DNA of 64,000 nt from Betaproteobacteria bacterium (GCA_947458265.1 CANGYF010000006.1:124001-188000); one strand, 5' to 3'. Shown: positions 27,702 to 36,646, counted from the stretch's first letter. Notes: generated by a model from the letters alone, not told the origin. Numbers and translations: made by a program.

Positions 27702-28727
27702 TCAGTCTGCCGTGATGCCGGCGGCCTTGATGATCGGCGTCCAGCGGGCGATCTCGTCCGTCACGAAGCGGCCAAGCTCCGCCGGCGACGACGACACGAC
27801 TTCGATGCCCTGCTTCAGGATGGTCTCGCGTACATCAGGCATCGCAAGGATTTCGACGATCGCCTGGTGCAGCTTGTCGACCACCGGCTTGGGTGTCTTC
27901 TGCGTCGTGAACAGGCCGAACCACAGGCGCGCCTCGAACTGCGGCAGTCCGGCCTCGGCGGAGCCGGGGATGTCCGGCGCGCCGATGAAGCGCTTCGGGC
28001 TCGAAACCACAAGCGGTCGCATCTTCGCGGCGCCGCCGGCCTTCAACTGCCCGGCCACGGTGACCGGGGACAGGAAAGACAGCTGTACGTCGCCGGACAG
28101 GAGTCCGGTCAGCGCGGCACCCGCACTCTTGTACGGCACGTGCTCCATTTCGATGCCTGCGACCTTCTTGAACAGTTCACCCGACAGGTGGCTGATCGAA
28201 CCGTTGCCCGCCGAACCGTAGGTCAGCCGCCCCTTCTGCTTCGCGTAGGCGATCAGGTCCTTGACGCTGGTCACCGGCAGGGTGGTGTTCACCACCAGCG
28301 CGGTAACGCCCTGCGCCACCATCGACAGCGGTTGCAGGTCGCGCACGGGGTCGTAGCCGAGCTTCGGATACAGGGTGACCGCGCTGACCATCGGCCCGGC
28401 ATGTCCCATCACCAGCGTGTGGCCGTCCGGCGTTGCCCGCGCCGCGACCTCGGTCGGGATGGTGCCACCGGCGCCCGCACGGTTGTCCACCACCACCGGT
28501 TGGCCCCAGCGTTCGGTCAGCTTCTGGCCGATCACCCGCGACAGGTAGTCGGCGGTGCTGCCCGTACCCTGGCCCATGATCCGCAGCGGCCGGTTCGGGA
28601 AGTCCTTCGCCGCATCGGCCTGTGCGAATGCAGCCCCGGACAGGGCGAGCGCGAGCGCCCCCACGGCAGCCTGCAGGCCGGGGACGGCGGACTTCGACGG
28701 GGTGTTGCGTGTGCAATGGCGTTCCAT
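27702..28727 (-). CDS. Bug/TctC-family substrate-binding protein
   Basis: FPNRPLRIMGQGTGSTADYLSRVIGQKLTERWGQPVVVDNRAGAGGTIPTEVAARATPDGHTLVMG; start at 28727 places GGAGGAG at reasonable spacing. Confidence 0.9.
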   Translation of the reverse strand: MERHCTRNTPSKSAVPGLQAAVGALALALSGAAFAQADAAKDFPNRPLRIMGQGTGSTADYLSRVIGQKLTERWGQPVVVDNRAGAGGTIPTEVAARATPDGHTLVMGHAGPMVSAVTLYPKLGYDPVRDLQPLSMVAQGVTALVVNTTLPVTSVKDLIAYAKQKGRLTYGSAGNGSISHLSGELFKKVAGIEMEHVPYKSAGAALTGLLSGDVQLSFLSPVTVAGQLKAGGAAKMRPLVVSSPKRFIGAPDIPGSAEAGLPQFEARLWFGLFTTQKTPKPVVDKLHQAIVEILAMPDVRETILKQGIEVVSSSPAELGRFVTDEIARWTPIIKAAGITAD

Positions 28728-28807
28728 GGTCATCTCCTCCTGTTGCGACTCGAGCCGGGCGGTGAAGTGCATCGCCGGCCTCTGTTTGCGTGTTGACGAC
28801 GGTGCGG

Positions 28808-29809
28808 CTACTGGACCTTCGCGCCCGAGGCCTTCACCACCTTGCCCCAGAGTTCGATCTCGGACCGGATGTAGGCCGCGAACTCCGCCGGCGTGCTGTC
28901 GAGCACGTCCATGCCCTGTGCCGCCAGCTTCTGCCGGTTGCCCGGGTCCTGCAGTACCTTGCGCATCTCGGCGTTGAGCAGGTTCACCACCGGCTCGGGT
29001 GTGCCGCCGGTGGCGGAGAACCCGAACCAGGCGGCGATCGCGAAGCCGGGTACGCCACTCTCGGCGATCGTCGGCAGATCCGGCAGCGACGGGATGCGCT
29101 TCGCGTTGGTCACGCCCAGCGTACGCAGCTTGCCCGCCTGCACGATGCCCGACACCACCGACACGCTGGCGAACGAGGCGATGGTCTCGCCCGAGAGCAC
29201 CGCGTTGATCGACAGCGGCGTGCTCTTGTAGGCGATGTGCGTCAGCTTCGTTCCGGTGAGCATGCCGAACAGTTCACCGGCCATGTGCTGCGAGGTGCCG
29301 GTGCCACCCGACGAATAGGTGAGCTCGCCCGGCTTCTGCCGCGCCAGCGCAATGAAGTCCTTGACCGACTTCACCGGCAGCGACGGATGCACGACCAGCA
29401 TGTTCGGGCTGGACGCTGCCAGGATGATCGGCGCGAAGTCCTTGATCGGGTCGAAGTTCAGCTTGCCGTAGAGCGTCGGATTGATGCCGTGCGTGCTGAT
29501 CGTGGTGATGAACAGCGTGTAGCCGTCGGGCGCAGCGCGTGCCGCCAGCTCCGCTGCGACGTTGCCGCCGGCACCCGGACGGTTGTCGACGACCACCTGC
29601 TGGCCGAGCGAACGCGACAGGCCATCGGCCATCAGCCGGGACAGGTTGTCGCCGGCCGAACCCGGCCCGAGCGTGACCAGCAGGCGGATCGGCTTGGTCG
29701 GGTACTTCGGCGCCTGGGCCAGTGCACTGCCGGCCGCCAGCAGCGCGGCTGGAGCGATCACCGAAGCGATCACCGAAGCGATGGCATCACGAGTCGCGGC
29801 ACGTTTCAT
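28808..29809 (-). CDS. Bug/TctC-family substrate-binding protein
   Basis: YPTKPIRLLVTLGPGSAGDNLSRLMADGLSRSLGQQVVVDNRPGAGGNVAAELAARAAPDGYTLFI. Confidence 0.92.
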   Translation of the reverse strand: MKRAATRDAIASVIASVIAPAALLAAGSALAQAPKYPTKPIRLLVTLGPGSAGDNLSRLMADGLSRSLGQQVVVDNRPGAGGNVAAELAARAAPDGYTLFITTISTHGINPTLYGKLNFDPIKDFAPIILAASSPNMLVVHPSLPVKSVKDFIALARQKPGELTYSSGGTGTSQHMAGELFGMLTGTKLTHIAYKSTPLSINAVLSGETIASFASVSVVSGIVQAGKLRTLGVTNAKRIPSLPDLPTIAESGVPGFAIAAWFGFSATGGTPEPVVNLLNAEMRKVLQDPGNRQKLAAQGMDVLDSTPAEFAAYIRSEIELWGKVVKASGAKVQ

Positions 29810-30201
29810 TCAGCCACCACGGCGACGCCCTGGATCTCGATCAGCAGGCCGGGCCGCGCGAAGTGCGAGACCGTGATCAGCGCGCTCGCCGGATACTTGC
29901 CGTCGGGAAAGCGCTTGCCGCGCAGCGCGACGAACCTGTCGCCATTGCGCGGATCGTTGATGAACACCGTCATCGTCACCATGTCGGCGAGGGTGCCACC
30001 AGCGCGCGCGATGGTCGCGCCGAGCAGGTCGAAGATGCGCTCGGCCTGGGCGTCGAAGTTGCCGGACAGGTCCTTGCCATCGGCATCGGTCAGGGCAGTC
30101 TGGCCGGCGAGCCAGACGATGCGCCCGCCCTCGGTGATCACCGCCGGCGAATAGGCACGTCCCTTCTGTGCCTCGCCGGTGGGCAGGTGTTCCTTCTTCA
30201 T
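29806..30201 (-). CDS. RidA/YjgF/YER057c family protein
   Basis: YSPAVITEGGRIVWLAGQTALTD...GNFDAQAERIFDLLGATIARAGGTLADMVTMTVFINDPRNGDRF; 4-nt overlap with the downstream Bug gene. Confidence 0.92.
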   Translation of the reverse strand: MKKEHLPTGEAQKGRAYSPAVITEGGRIVWLAGQTALTDADGKDLSGNFDAQAERIFDLLGATIARAGGTLADMVTMTVFINDPRNGDRFVALRGKRFPDGKYPASALITVSHFARPGLLIEIQGVAVVAE

Positions 30202-30236
30202 CGAAGCGTCCCCCTTCTCGTGATGGATGTTGCCGA

Positions 30237-31199
30237 CTACTCGGCCTTCGCGCCCGACTCGCGCACCACCTTGCCCAGCCGCACGACCTCGGCGGCCAGG
30301 AACTTGTCGAACTGCTCAGGCGTCATCGACATCGTCTCGGCGCCCTGGGTCAGGAACAGGTCCCGCACCTCGGGCATCGACAGCACCTTGTTCACGTCGC
30401 GGTTCAGGCGACCGACCAGCGCGCGCGGCGACTTCGACGACGCGAGCAGACCGAACCAGCCGTCGAAGCCTGCGTTCGGGTAGGTCTCGACCAGCGTCGG
30501 CAGGTCGGGCAGCACCGACGAACGCTTGTTGGTACCGACCGCCAGGCCGAGCAGCTTGCCGGCCTTCAGCTGGCTGAGAGAGGCGACCAGCGGCACCATG
30601 AAGAAGTCGACACGGCCGCCGATCACGTCGGCCAGACCTTCGGGCACGCCCTTGAACGGGACGTGCTGGGCCTGGAGTCCGAGTGCGGCACGTACCACCT
30701 CGCCGTTGAGGTGGGTGGAGCTGCCGATGCCGGCCGATGCGTAGAGCAGCCCGTTCGGCCGCTTCTTCGACAGCTCGACCAGGTCGCGCACGCTCTTGAC
30801 GCCGGAGGACGGCGACACCACCAGCACGTTCGGCACGATGGCCACCGGCGCAATGCCGGAGAAATCCTTCACCGTGTCGAACGGCAGCTTCGCCGCCAGC
30901 GTCGCGTTGGCTGCGTGGCCGGAGGACACCATCAGCATCGTGTGGCCGTCGGGGTTTGCCTTGAGCATCATCTCGGTGCCGATGATGCCGAGCGCGCCCG
31001 GACGGTTGTCCGACAGCACCTGCTGGCCCCAGGCCTCGGTGAGCCGCGCGGCAACCGCCCGCGCCAGGATATCGGTCGCGCTGCCGGCGGAAAACGGCAC
31101 GACGATCCGCACCGGGCGGTTCGGGAAGTTGTCCTGCGCCTGCACATTCATCGATACGACGGCCGCCGCAGCTGCGGCACCTGCAAGCAAGCGATTCAT
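30237..31199 (-). CDS. Bug/TctC-family substrate-binding protein
   Basis: FPNRPVRIVVPFSAGSATDILARAVAARLTEAWGQQVLSDNRPGALGIIGTEMMLKANPDGHTMLMV. Confidence 0.92.
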   Translation of the reverse strand: MNRLLAGAAAAAAVVSMNVQAQDNFPNRPVRIVVPFSAGSATDILARAVAARLTEAWGQQVLSDNRPGALGIIGTEMMLKANPDGHTMLMVSSGHAANATLAAKLPFDTVKDFSGIAPVAIVPNVLVVSPSSGVKSVRDLVELSKKRPNGLLYASAGIGSSTHLNGEVVRAALGLQAQHVPFKGVPEGLADVIGGRVDFFMVPLVASLSQLKAGKLLGLAVGTNKRSSVLPDLPTLVETYPNAGFDGWFGLLASSKSPRALVGRLNRDVNKVLSMPEVRDLFLTQGAETMSMTPEQFDKFLAAEVVRLGKVVRESGAKAE

Positions 31200-31222
31200 G
31201 GAATCTCCTTTGGAAGGTCGAC

Positions 31223-31279
31223 GGGCTGCTCGGGCAGCCTCGCGCTGTGAATGCTGCATGGGCCGCTCGGGCGGCCTCG
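31223..31279. repeat. Two 20-nt near-identical hairpins with a compensatory base-pair difference
   Basis: 31223-31242 GGGCTGCTCGGGCAGCCTCG and 31260-31279 GGGCCGCTCGGGCGGCCTCG; the only two differences (T/C and A/G) are paired with each other in the stem. Confidence 0.75.
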
Positions 31280-31323
31280 TATCGTCCGGCTTGCGCCGGC
31301 GTGTCCCTGCGGTTGCCTGTCCC

Positions 31324-32394
31324 CTATCGCTTCGGAAGGCCGAGCTGGGCCGCCATCCAGTCGGCGGTCTGCGTGCGGTAGCGGTACGCGCGGTTGTTCA
31401 CCACGTGGTTGCCATCCTCGACCATCAGCATTTCGACCGGACCACCGGCCTCGCGCGCGAGGCGTTCTGCGTCCTGCCACGGAATGATACGGTCCTGCTT
31501 GCCGGCCACGATGAACAGCGGGCAGGTGATGTTCGACGCCAGCCCCTCGAGCGACAGCGTATGCGCCACCTTGCGGCCCTCTTCCGGCGTGGCGCACTTG
31601 GCACGCACCTGGAACGCACGACGGGTGAGCTCCGGCAGCCCGTCCCAGTTGGCGCCCATGTTGTACGGGCCGGACAGCGCGATGCAGGCCTTCGCCCGCT
31701 TCTCGAAAGCGGCCGCGCGCGGCGCGTAGTAGCCCCCGAGCGACACGCCCCATATTGCGGCACGACCATGGTCGATGTCGCTGCGGGTTTCCAGCCAGTC
31801 GAACACGGCCTTCACCGGAACCTCGTAGTCGCCGCGGATCGGGAACTCGTACTCCGCCTCGCCCTGCCCCGGACCGTCGAAGGCCAGCGTGGCGATGCCG
31901 CGCTCGAGGAAGTTGCGCTCGTAGGCGTCCATCTCTTCCTTGCACGAGTCGAGGCCCATGCACATCACCAGCACCGGCGGCCGCACGCTGCCCGCCGGCT
32001 TGCGCAGTTCGCCCTTGAGCGTGCTGCCCATGTACGGGATCTCGACCCGCTCGCCGGGCGGGTCGATCAGCGGCAGCGCCTTGGCGCGCGAGGTCACCGC
32101 CTTCATGTGCGCCCACTTCATCTGGTCGAGGTCGTCGACGAACACGAACTTGGCGAAGTGGTGGCAGACCGCCGCGCGGGAGAAGTGCTCGCCGGCCGAC
32201 AGCCGGTGGCCGGCCGCGAGGTCGGCCTCGCCCAGCTGGTCGTGGACGTCGCCACGGGCGACCCAGGCCTTGCACCAGTCGCTCCAGGACGCGAGGCTGC
32301 CGGTGACGTCCTGGAAGTCGGTCAACGGAATGCCATTAGCGATCAGGCGCGGCGCCCAGTGCGCAAGCGCTGACTGCAGTTGTGAATCGGCCAT
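31324..32394 (-). CDS. Alpha/beta hydrolase, 2,6-dihydroxypseudooxynicotine hydrolase-like family (paralog of 22356-23429)
   Basis: SAGEHFSRAAVCHHFAKFVFVDDLDQM; MCMGLDSCKEEMDAYERNFLERGIATLAFDGPGQGEAEYEF; IWGVSLGGYYAPRAAAFEKRAKACIALSG. Confidence 0.85.
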   Translation of the reverse strand: MADSQLQSALAHWAPRLIANGIPLTDFQDVTGSLASWSDWCKAWVARGDVHDQLGEADLAAGHRLSAGEHFSRAAVCHHFAKFVFVDDLDQMKWAHMKAVTSRAKALPLIDPPGERVEIPYMGSTLKGELRKPAGSVRPPVLVMCMGLDSCKEEMDAYERNFLERGIATLAFDGPGQGEAEYEFPIRGDYEVPVKAVFDWLETRSDIDHGRAAIWGVSLGGYYAPRAAAFEKRAKACIALSGPYNMGANWDGLPELTRRAFQVRAKCATPEEGRKVAHTLSLEGLASNITCPLFIVAGKQDRIIPWQDAERLAREAGGPVEMLMVEDGNHVVNNRAYRYRTQTADWMAAQLGLPKR

Positions 32395-32479
32395 CGTGTG
32401 TGTCTCCTCTCCGGCGGGCCCGGGATGGGTCGGCGCCGGTCTCGGGACGGGACCGCCTCGACGCTCGCAGGGCTTTGGA

Positions 32480-32509
32480 ATGCTAGCCGTGGGCCAGACC
32501 CATCGTCAA
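32480..32509 (-). promoter_or_regulatory. Candidate sigma70 promoter for the minus-strand gene run
   Basis: minus strand TTGACG (32509-32504) N18 TAGCAT (32485-32480), about 85 nt upstream of the hydrolase start at 32394. Confidence 0.5.
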
Positions 32510-32521
32510 CCGAAAATGACT

Positions 32522-32544
32522 TTGGTTCGATCTTCATGAACCAA
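32522..32544. promoter_or_regulatory. Inverted repeat 1: candidate operator (TTGGTTC-N9-GAACCAA)
   Basis: perfect 7+7 dyad in the divergent intergenic region next to an FCD/GntR-type regulator. Confidence 0.6.
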
Positions 32545-32642
32545 TGTTGCGTGCAGGCCTTCCAGCCGCGCTTGCTAGAGGATCTGCGCCTGTTTTGCTG
32601 CACTGCATCACCGACGCGGCAGTGCCGCATTCGCCGATATTG

Positions 32643-32662
32643 AACCAATCCGGCCATTGGTT
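32643..32662. promoter_or_regulatory. Inverted repeat 2: candidate operator (AACCAAT-CCGGCC-ATTGGTT)
   Basis: perfect 20-bp palindrome including its CCGGCC centre; same AACCAA half-site as repeat 1; ends 17 nt upstream of the regulator ATG. Confidence 0.65.
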
Positions 32663-32678
32663 TACTTTCGCCACGGCC

Positions 32679-33365
32679 ATGGCCTCGCGCATCCAGAACC
32701 GGACTTCGACCCGCGAATTACGGGCTTTCGTGCTCTCCCGCGCGGGCGCGCAGGACGCGGCCGGCCACAAACTGCCGACCGAGCGCGAATTCGCGCAGCG
32801 CTTCGCCCTGCCTCGCAACGCCGTCCGGCGCACCCTGGCCGACCTCGAGGCCGAAGGCTGCATCCGCCGTGAGGTCGGACGAGGCACGTTCATCGCAGCG
32901 CCTCCGGCTGCAGCCGCAGCAACTGCCGAGGTCCCGACGATGGCCCGCGCCAGCCCTGGCGAGTTGATGGACGCCCGCCTGCGCATCGAACCCGCCGCGG
33001 TGGAACTGATCGTGGTCAACGCCACGCCGTCAGACTATGCGCGCATGGACCACTGTCTCGACCGCGCCGAAGCTGCGGTGACGCTCGGCGAGTTCGAGTT
33101 GTGGGATGCCGCTCTCCATCAGGCGCTGGCTGCCGCCGCCCACAACGCGCTGATCGCCGGCATCTTCGACCTGTTCCACGCGGCCCGCCAGCAGACCGAG
33201 TTCGGCAAGCTGCGCGACCGCATCGTGACCGAGTCGCTGCGGCTGGAGTACCAGCGCCAGCACCGGTCGATCGTCGCCGCACTGAAGGCTCGCGACGCAG
33301 CCGCCGCCCGCGCCGCGGTCGTGGCGCACCTCACCTGCGCGCACCGGAACCTGTTCGAGGGTTGA
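32679..33365 (+). CDS. FadR/GntR-family transcriptional regulator with FCD domain
   Basis: HKLPTEREFAQRFALPRNAVRRTLADLEAEGCIRREVGRGTF (GntR wHTH) then all-helical C-terminus ELMDARLRIEPAAVELIV...HRSIVAALKARDAAAARAAVVAHL (FCD). Confidence 0.92.
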   Translation: MASRIQNRTSTRELRAFVLSRAGAQDAAGHKLPTEREFAQRFALPRNAVRRTLADLEAEGCIRREVGRGTFIAAPPAAAAATAEVPTMARASPGELMDARLRIEPAAVELIVVNATPSDYARMDHCLDRAEAAVTLGEFELWDAALHQALAAAAHNALIAGIFDLFHAARQQTEFGKLRDRIVTESLRLEYQRQHRSIVAALKARDAAAARAAVVAHLTCAHRNLFEG

Positions 33366-33444
33366 GCCGAGGTCGGCAGGAGAGCCACCAGCGCACCGAT
33401 CATGCCGATGCCGCCGGGGACGCCAACACCGCCTCCGGCCTGGG

Positions 33445-34044
33445 TTACTGCGGCGGCTTGACCCCGGCCTTCTCGGCTTGGATGCGCAACGCGGTGATCG
33501 TGTTGTCCGGCCCGACCTGAGCCGCCATGAACACGTACAGGCCGGGCGCGAGCGCAGAACGGTCGGCCGGGTCGGTGGTGACCACCGGCGTGCCCGGGGG
33601 GACGCGGATGCGCTGCATCCCGCCCTTGTAGACCATCGTGATCTCGTTGCCGCTGCTGGTCTGCACGCTGGCCTCGAGGTAGGCATTGGTCATGGACGCG
33701 CCGGGCTCCAGGTCCCACTCGGTGTGGCCCTCGTTTGCGGTCTTGGGGATGGTGTGCACCTCGCGCGCGACCAGCACGCCGTCGGCCCCCTTGATCGCGG
33801 TGACGCCGACGAACGCGTTCTTCGGCAGGTCGGCGAGCGTCAGGGCGCGCGCCGTCGCGACGGTCGTCTTCTCGGTCATGCGCACCTTCAGCGCGGTACC
33901 GTCGCGCGACTTCAACGACAGCAGGTCGCCGTCGATCGCGGTGATGGTGGCGCGGATGCGCAGGGACTGCGGCGCCTGCGCGAGGGAAGCGCCCGTGCAG
34001 CAGAGCAGCGCCAGTACGGCGGTGAAGCGGAGAAATCCGTTCAT
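33445..34044 (-). CDS. Predicted exported protein of unknown function (DUF5666-like)
   Basis: 199 aa, signal peptide (MNGFLRFTAVLALLCCTGASLAQ), two OB/beta-rich stretches; 4-nt overlap with the upstream hydrolase gene. Confidence 0.7.
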   Translation of the reverse strand: MNGFLRFTAVLALLCCTGASLAQAPQSLRIRATITAIDGDLLSLKSRDGTALKVRMTEKTTVATARALTLADLPKNAFVGVTAIKGADGVLVAREVHTIPKTANEGHTEWDLEPGASMTNAYLEASVQTSSGNEITMVYKGGMQRIRVPPGTPVVTTDPADRSALAPGLYVFMAAQVGPDNTITALRIQAEKAGVKPPQ

Positions 34045-34832
34045 GCAAGGGCTCCTTCGATCAGGGCGACCAGCGACGTGGGCTGTTCCAGCATCGGGCA
34101 GTGGCCGCTGCCGGGAATCGCAGCATAGCGCGCGCCGGGGATCAGGGCGGCCATCTGCTCGGCCAACTCGGGCGGCGTGGTGCGGTCGAGTTCACCGCAG
34201 AGCACGGTGGTCGGCGTGGCAAGCGACGGCAGTCGGTCGACGAGGTCGAGCGCGGCCAGCGCGCGGCAGGCGCGGGCGAAGGCGGCCGGGTCGGCCGTCG
34301 CCAGCCGGCGCTTGCGGTCGGCAACCACGGCAGGGTTCGCCTGCTGGAACGGCTCCGGGAACATGCGTCCGATCGCGGCATCGAGCACGGTCTGCATGCC
34401 GCCCTCGGTGACCTTGCCGGCCATCATGCCGAACGGAATGCGGCCGGCCTCGGGGAACCCGGCGTTCACGTCGGCCACGACCAGCCGGCGGATCCGGCCC
34501 GGGTTGTCCAGCGCGAACAGGGTCGCGACGAAGGCGCCGAAGCCGTTGGCGAACAGGTCCGCCGTGGCTGGCACGGCTAGTGCGTCCAACGCCTCGCGCA
34601 GGAAGGCGGCATAGCCGGCGATCGTCTCGAGCGGCCGCGCGGCACTTGCGCCGTAGCCGGGCAGGTTGACCGTGGTCACCCGGCGCGTGCGGGCGAGCAC
34701 CGGGGCGATGCCCTCGAACACGCTGGCATCGGTCAGCAGCGAATGCACCAGCACCAGGTGCCGGCCATCGTCAGATGCGTCGCCCTGCTGGTGGTACTCG
34801 ACGGCGTGGCCGGTCACTTTGATCACGGGCAT
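34041..34832 (-). CDS. Alpha/beta fold hydrolase
   Basis: VLVHSLLTDASVFEGIAPVLARTRRVTTVNLPGYGAS; GELDRTTPPELAEQMAALIPGARYAAIPGSGHCPMLEQP. Confidence 0.92.
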   Translation of the reverse strand: MPVIKVTGHAVEYHQQGDASDDGRHLVLVHSLLTDASVFEGIAPVLARTRRVTTVNLPGYGASAARPLETIAGYAAFLREALDALAVPATADLFANGFGAFVATLFALDNPGRIRRLVVADVNAGFPEAGRIPFGMMAGKVTEGGMQTVLDAAIGRMFPEPFQQANPAVVADRKRRLATADPAAFARACRALAALDLVDRLPSLATPTTVLCGELDRTTPPELAEQMAALIPGARYAAIPGSGHCPMLEQPTSLVALIEGALA

Positions 34833-34981
34833 GGCAGATCCTCCGGGTGGCGGGTGGGGTGGGCCGCACTCGCCGAGGCGGCCGGGGCGGCGATGGTGGC
34901 GCTTCCACGCGCCCTCGACAAGGCCCCGCCCGGCCCGCCGGCAGGTTATCTTTCGCGACCGTCAATGCCAGCGAGTATCCG

Positions 34982-36517
34982 ATGCCGTCGCCAGACTCCA
35001 CTGCCCCCGCCACCGTTCCCGTCCGCGGACTGTTCATCGACGGCGCCGAGCGCCCGGCCTCGTCGTCCGAGCTGATCGATGTCTTCGACCCCTCGCGCGG
35101 TGAGGTCATCGCGCGCATCGGCCATGCGACCGACGACGATGTCGACGCCGCCGTGCAGTCGGCCCGCCGTGCGTTCTCCAGCGGCCCGTGGGCGACGATG
35201 ACCGTGCGCGCCCGCGCCCGGCTGGTTAACCGTCTGGCCGATGCACTGGAAGCCCACCTGGAAGAGCTCTACCAGCTCGAGACCCGAAACAACGGCCGCC
35301 CGATCACCGAGACGCGCGCCCAGCTCGGCCGGCTGCCGGATTTCTTCCGCTACAACGCCGGCCTCGCCCTGGCGCGCCGCGATGCGGTGATCCCGGTCGA
35401 GGGCGAGTACCTCTGCTACACCCAGCGCTCGCCCATCGGCGTGGTCGGCAACTGCACGCCGTTCAACCATCCGCTGATGATCATGGCGAAGAGTCTGGCG
35501 CCGGTATTCGCCTCCGGCTGCACCACGGTGGTCAAGTGCTCCGAGTACACGCCGCTGACCACGCTGCGGCTGGCGCAGATCTTCGTCGAGGCCGGGCTGC
35601 CCGCCGGCGTGTTCAACGTCGTCACCGGCCTGGGCGCGACCACCGGCAAGGCCCTCGCGGAACACCCGGGCATCGACAAGTTCGTGCTGACCGGCGGCAC
35701 CGAGGCCGGGCGCATCTCGGGTGCGCTGGCTGCACGCCACTTCGCGCACCAGACGATGGAACTGGGCGGCAAGACGCCGGTGATCGTGTTCGACGACTAC
35801 GACCTGGAGCAGGCGGTGAACTACGCCGCCTTCGGCGCCTTCATCGCCGCCGGCCAGACCTGCGTCTGCGCGGCACGGCACATCGTCCAGCGCAGCATCC
35901 ATGACGAATTCGTCGAGCGGCTCGCGCGCAAGGCGGCGGCGATCCGGGTCGGCGATCCGGCACTGCCCGGGACGCAGATGGGCCCGGTGATCTCGGCGCG
36001 CCAGCGCGAGCGGGTGCTGCGCCTGGTCGACGTCGCCCGGCAGGAAGGTGCGCATACGGTGACCGGCGGTGGCCGGCCGGCCCACCTCGAGGGCGCACTG
36101 ACCAATGGCTACTTCGTCGAACCGACCGTGTTCGCCGGCGTCACGCCGTCGATGACCATCGCGCGCGAGGAAGTGTTCGGCCCGGTGACCGTGGTGATCC
36201 CGTTCGACACCGAGGACGAGGCGGTGCGCATCGCCAACGATTCGCCCTACGGCCTGGCTGCCGGGGTGCGCACCGGCGATGTCGCGCGCGCGCACCGGAT
36301 CGCCCGGCGCGTCGACTGCGGCATTTTCTGGATCAACGACCACCACCGCCTGGATCCGGCCTCGCCCTGGGGCGGCGTCAAGGATTCCGGCATCGGATCG
36401 GAGTTCGGCACCGAGTCGTTCGACGCCCATTTCAGCGTGAAGGCGGTCATGACCAACGTGTCGGGCAAGCCATTCGACTGGTACGGCTCGGTGGAAGGAC
36501 CGCGACGGCTGAACTGA
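34982..36517 (+). CDS. Aldehyde dehydrogenase family protein
   Basis: QTMELGGKTPVIVFDDYDLEQAVNYAAFGAFIAAGQTCVCAARHIV; EVFGPVTVVIPFDTEDEAVRIANDSPYGLAAGV. Confidence 0.93.
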   Translation: MPSPDSTAPATVPVRGLFIDGAERPASSSELIDVFDPSRGEVIARIGHATDDDVDAAVQSARRAFSSGPWATMTVRARARLVNRLADALEAHLEELYQLETRNNGRPITETRAQLGRLPDFFRYNAGLALARRDAVIPVEGEYLCYTQRSPIGVVGNCTPFNHPLMIMAKSLAPVFASGCTTVVKCSEYTPLTTLRLAQIFVEAGLPAGVFNVVTGLGATTGKALAEHPGIDKFVLTGGTEAGRISGALAARHFAHQTMELGGKTPVIVFDDYDLEQAVNYAAFGAFIAAGQTCVCAARHIVQRSIHDEFVERLARKAAAIRVGDPALPGTQMGPVISARQRERVLRLVDVARQEGAHTVTGGGRPAHLEGALTNGYFVEPTVFAGVTPSMTIAREEVFGPVTVVIPFDTEDEAVRIANDSPYGLAAGVRTGDVARAHRIARRVDCGIFWINDHHRLDPASPWGGVKDSGIGSEFGTESFDAHFSVKAVMTNVSGKPFDWYGSVEGPRRLN

Positions 36518-36646
36518 CACGTGATCAGGCAGGTGTGCCGGCAGCCGTTGCGCAGCGCGGAAAACCCGTCTACGCTGGGCTCAGCTCCCACTGACCGGCG
36601 AAGCCTGCCCTTGCCCGAGCCCACCGCCGTGCGCCCTGGAATCCCG

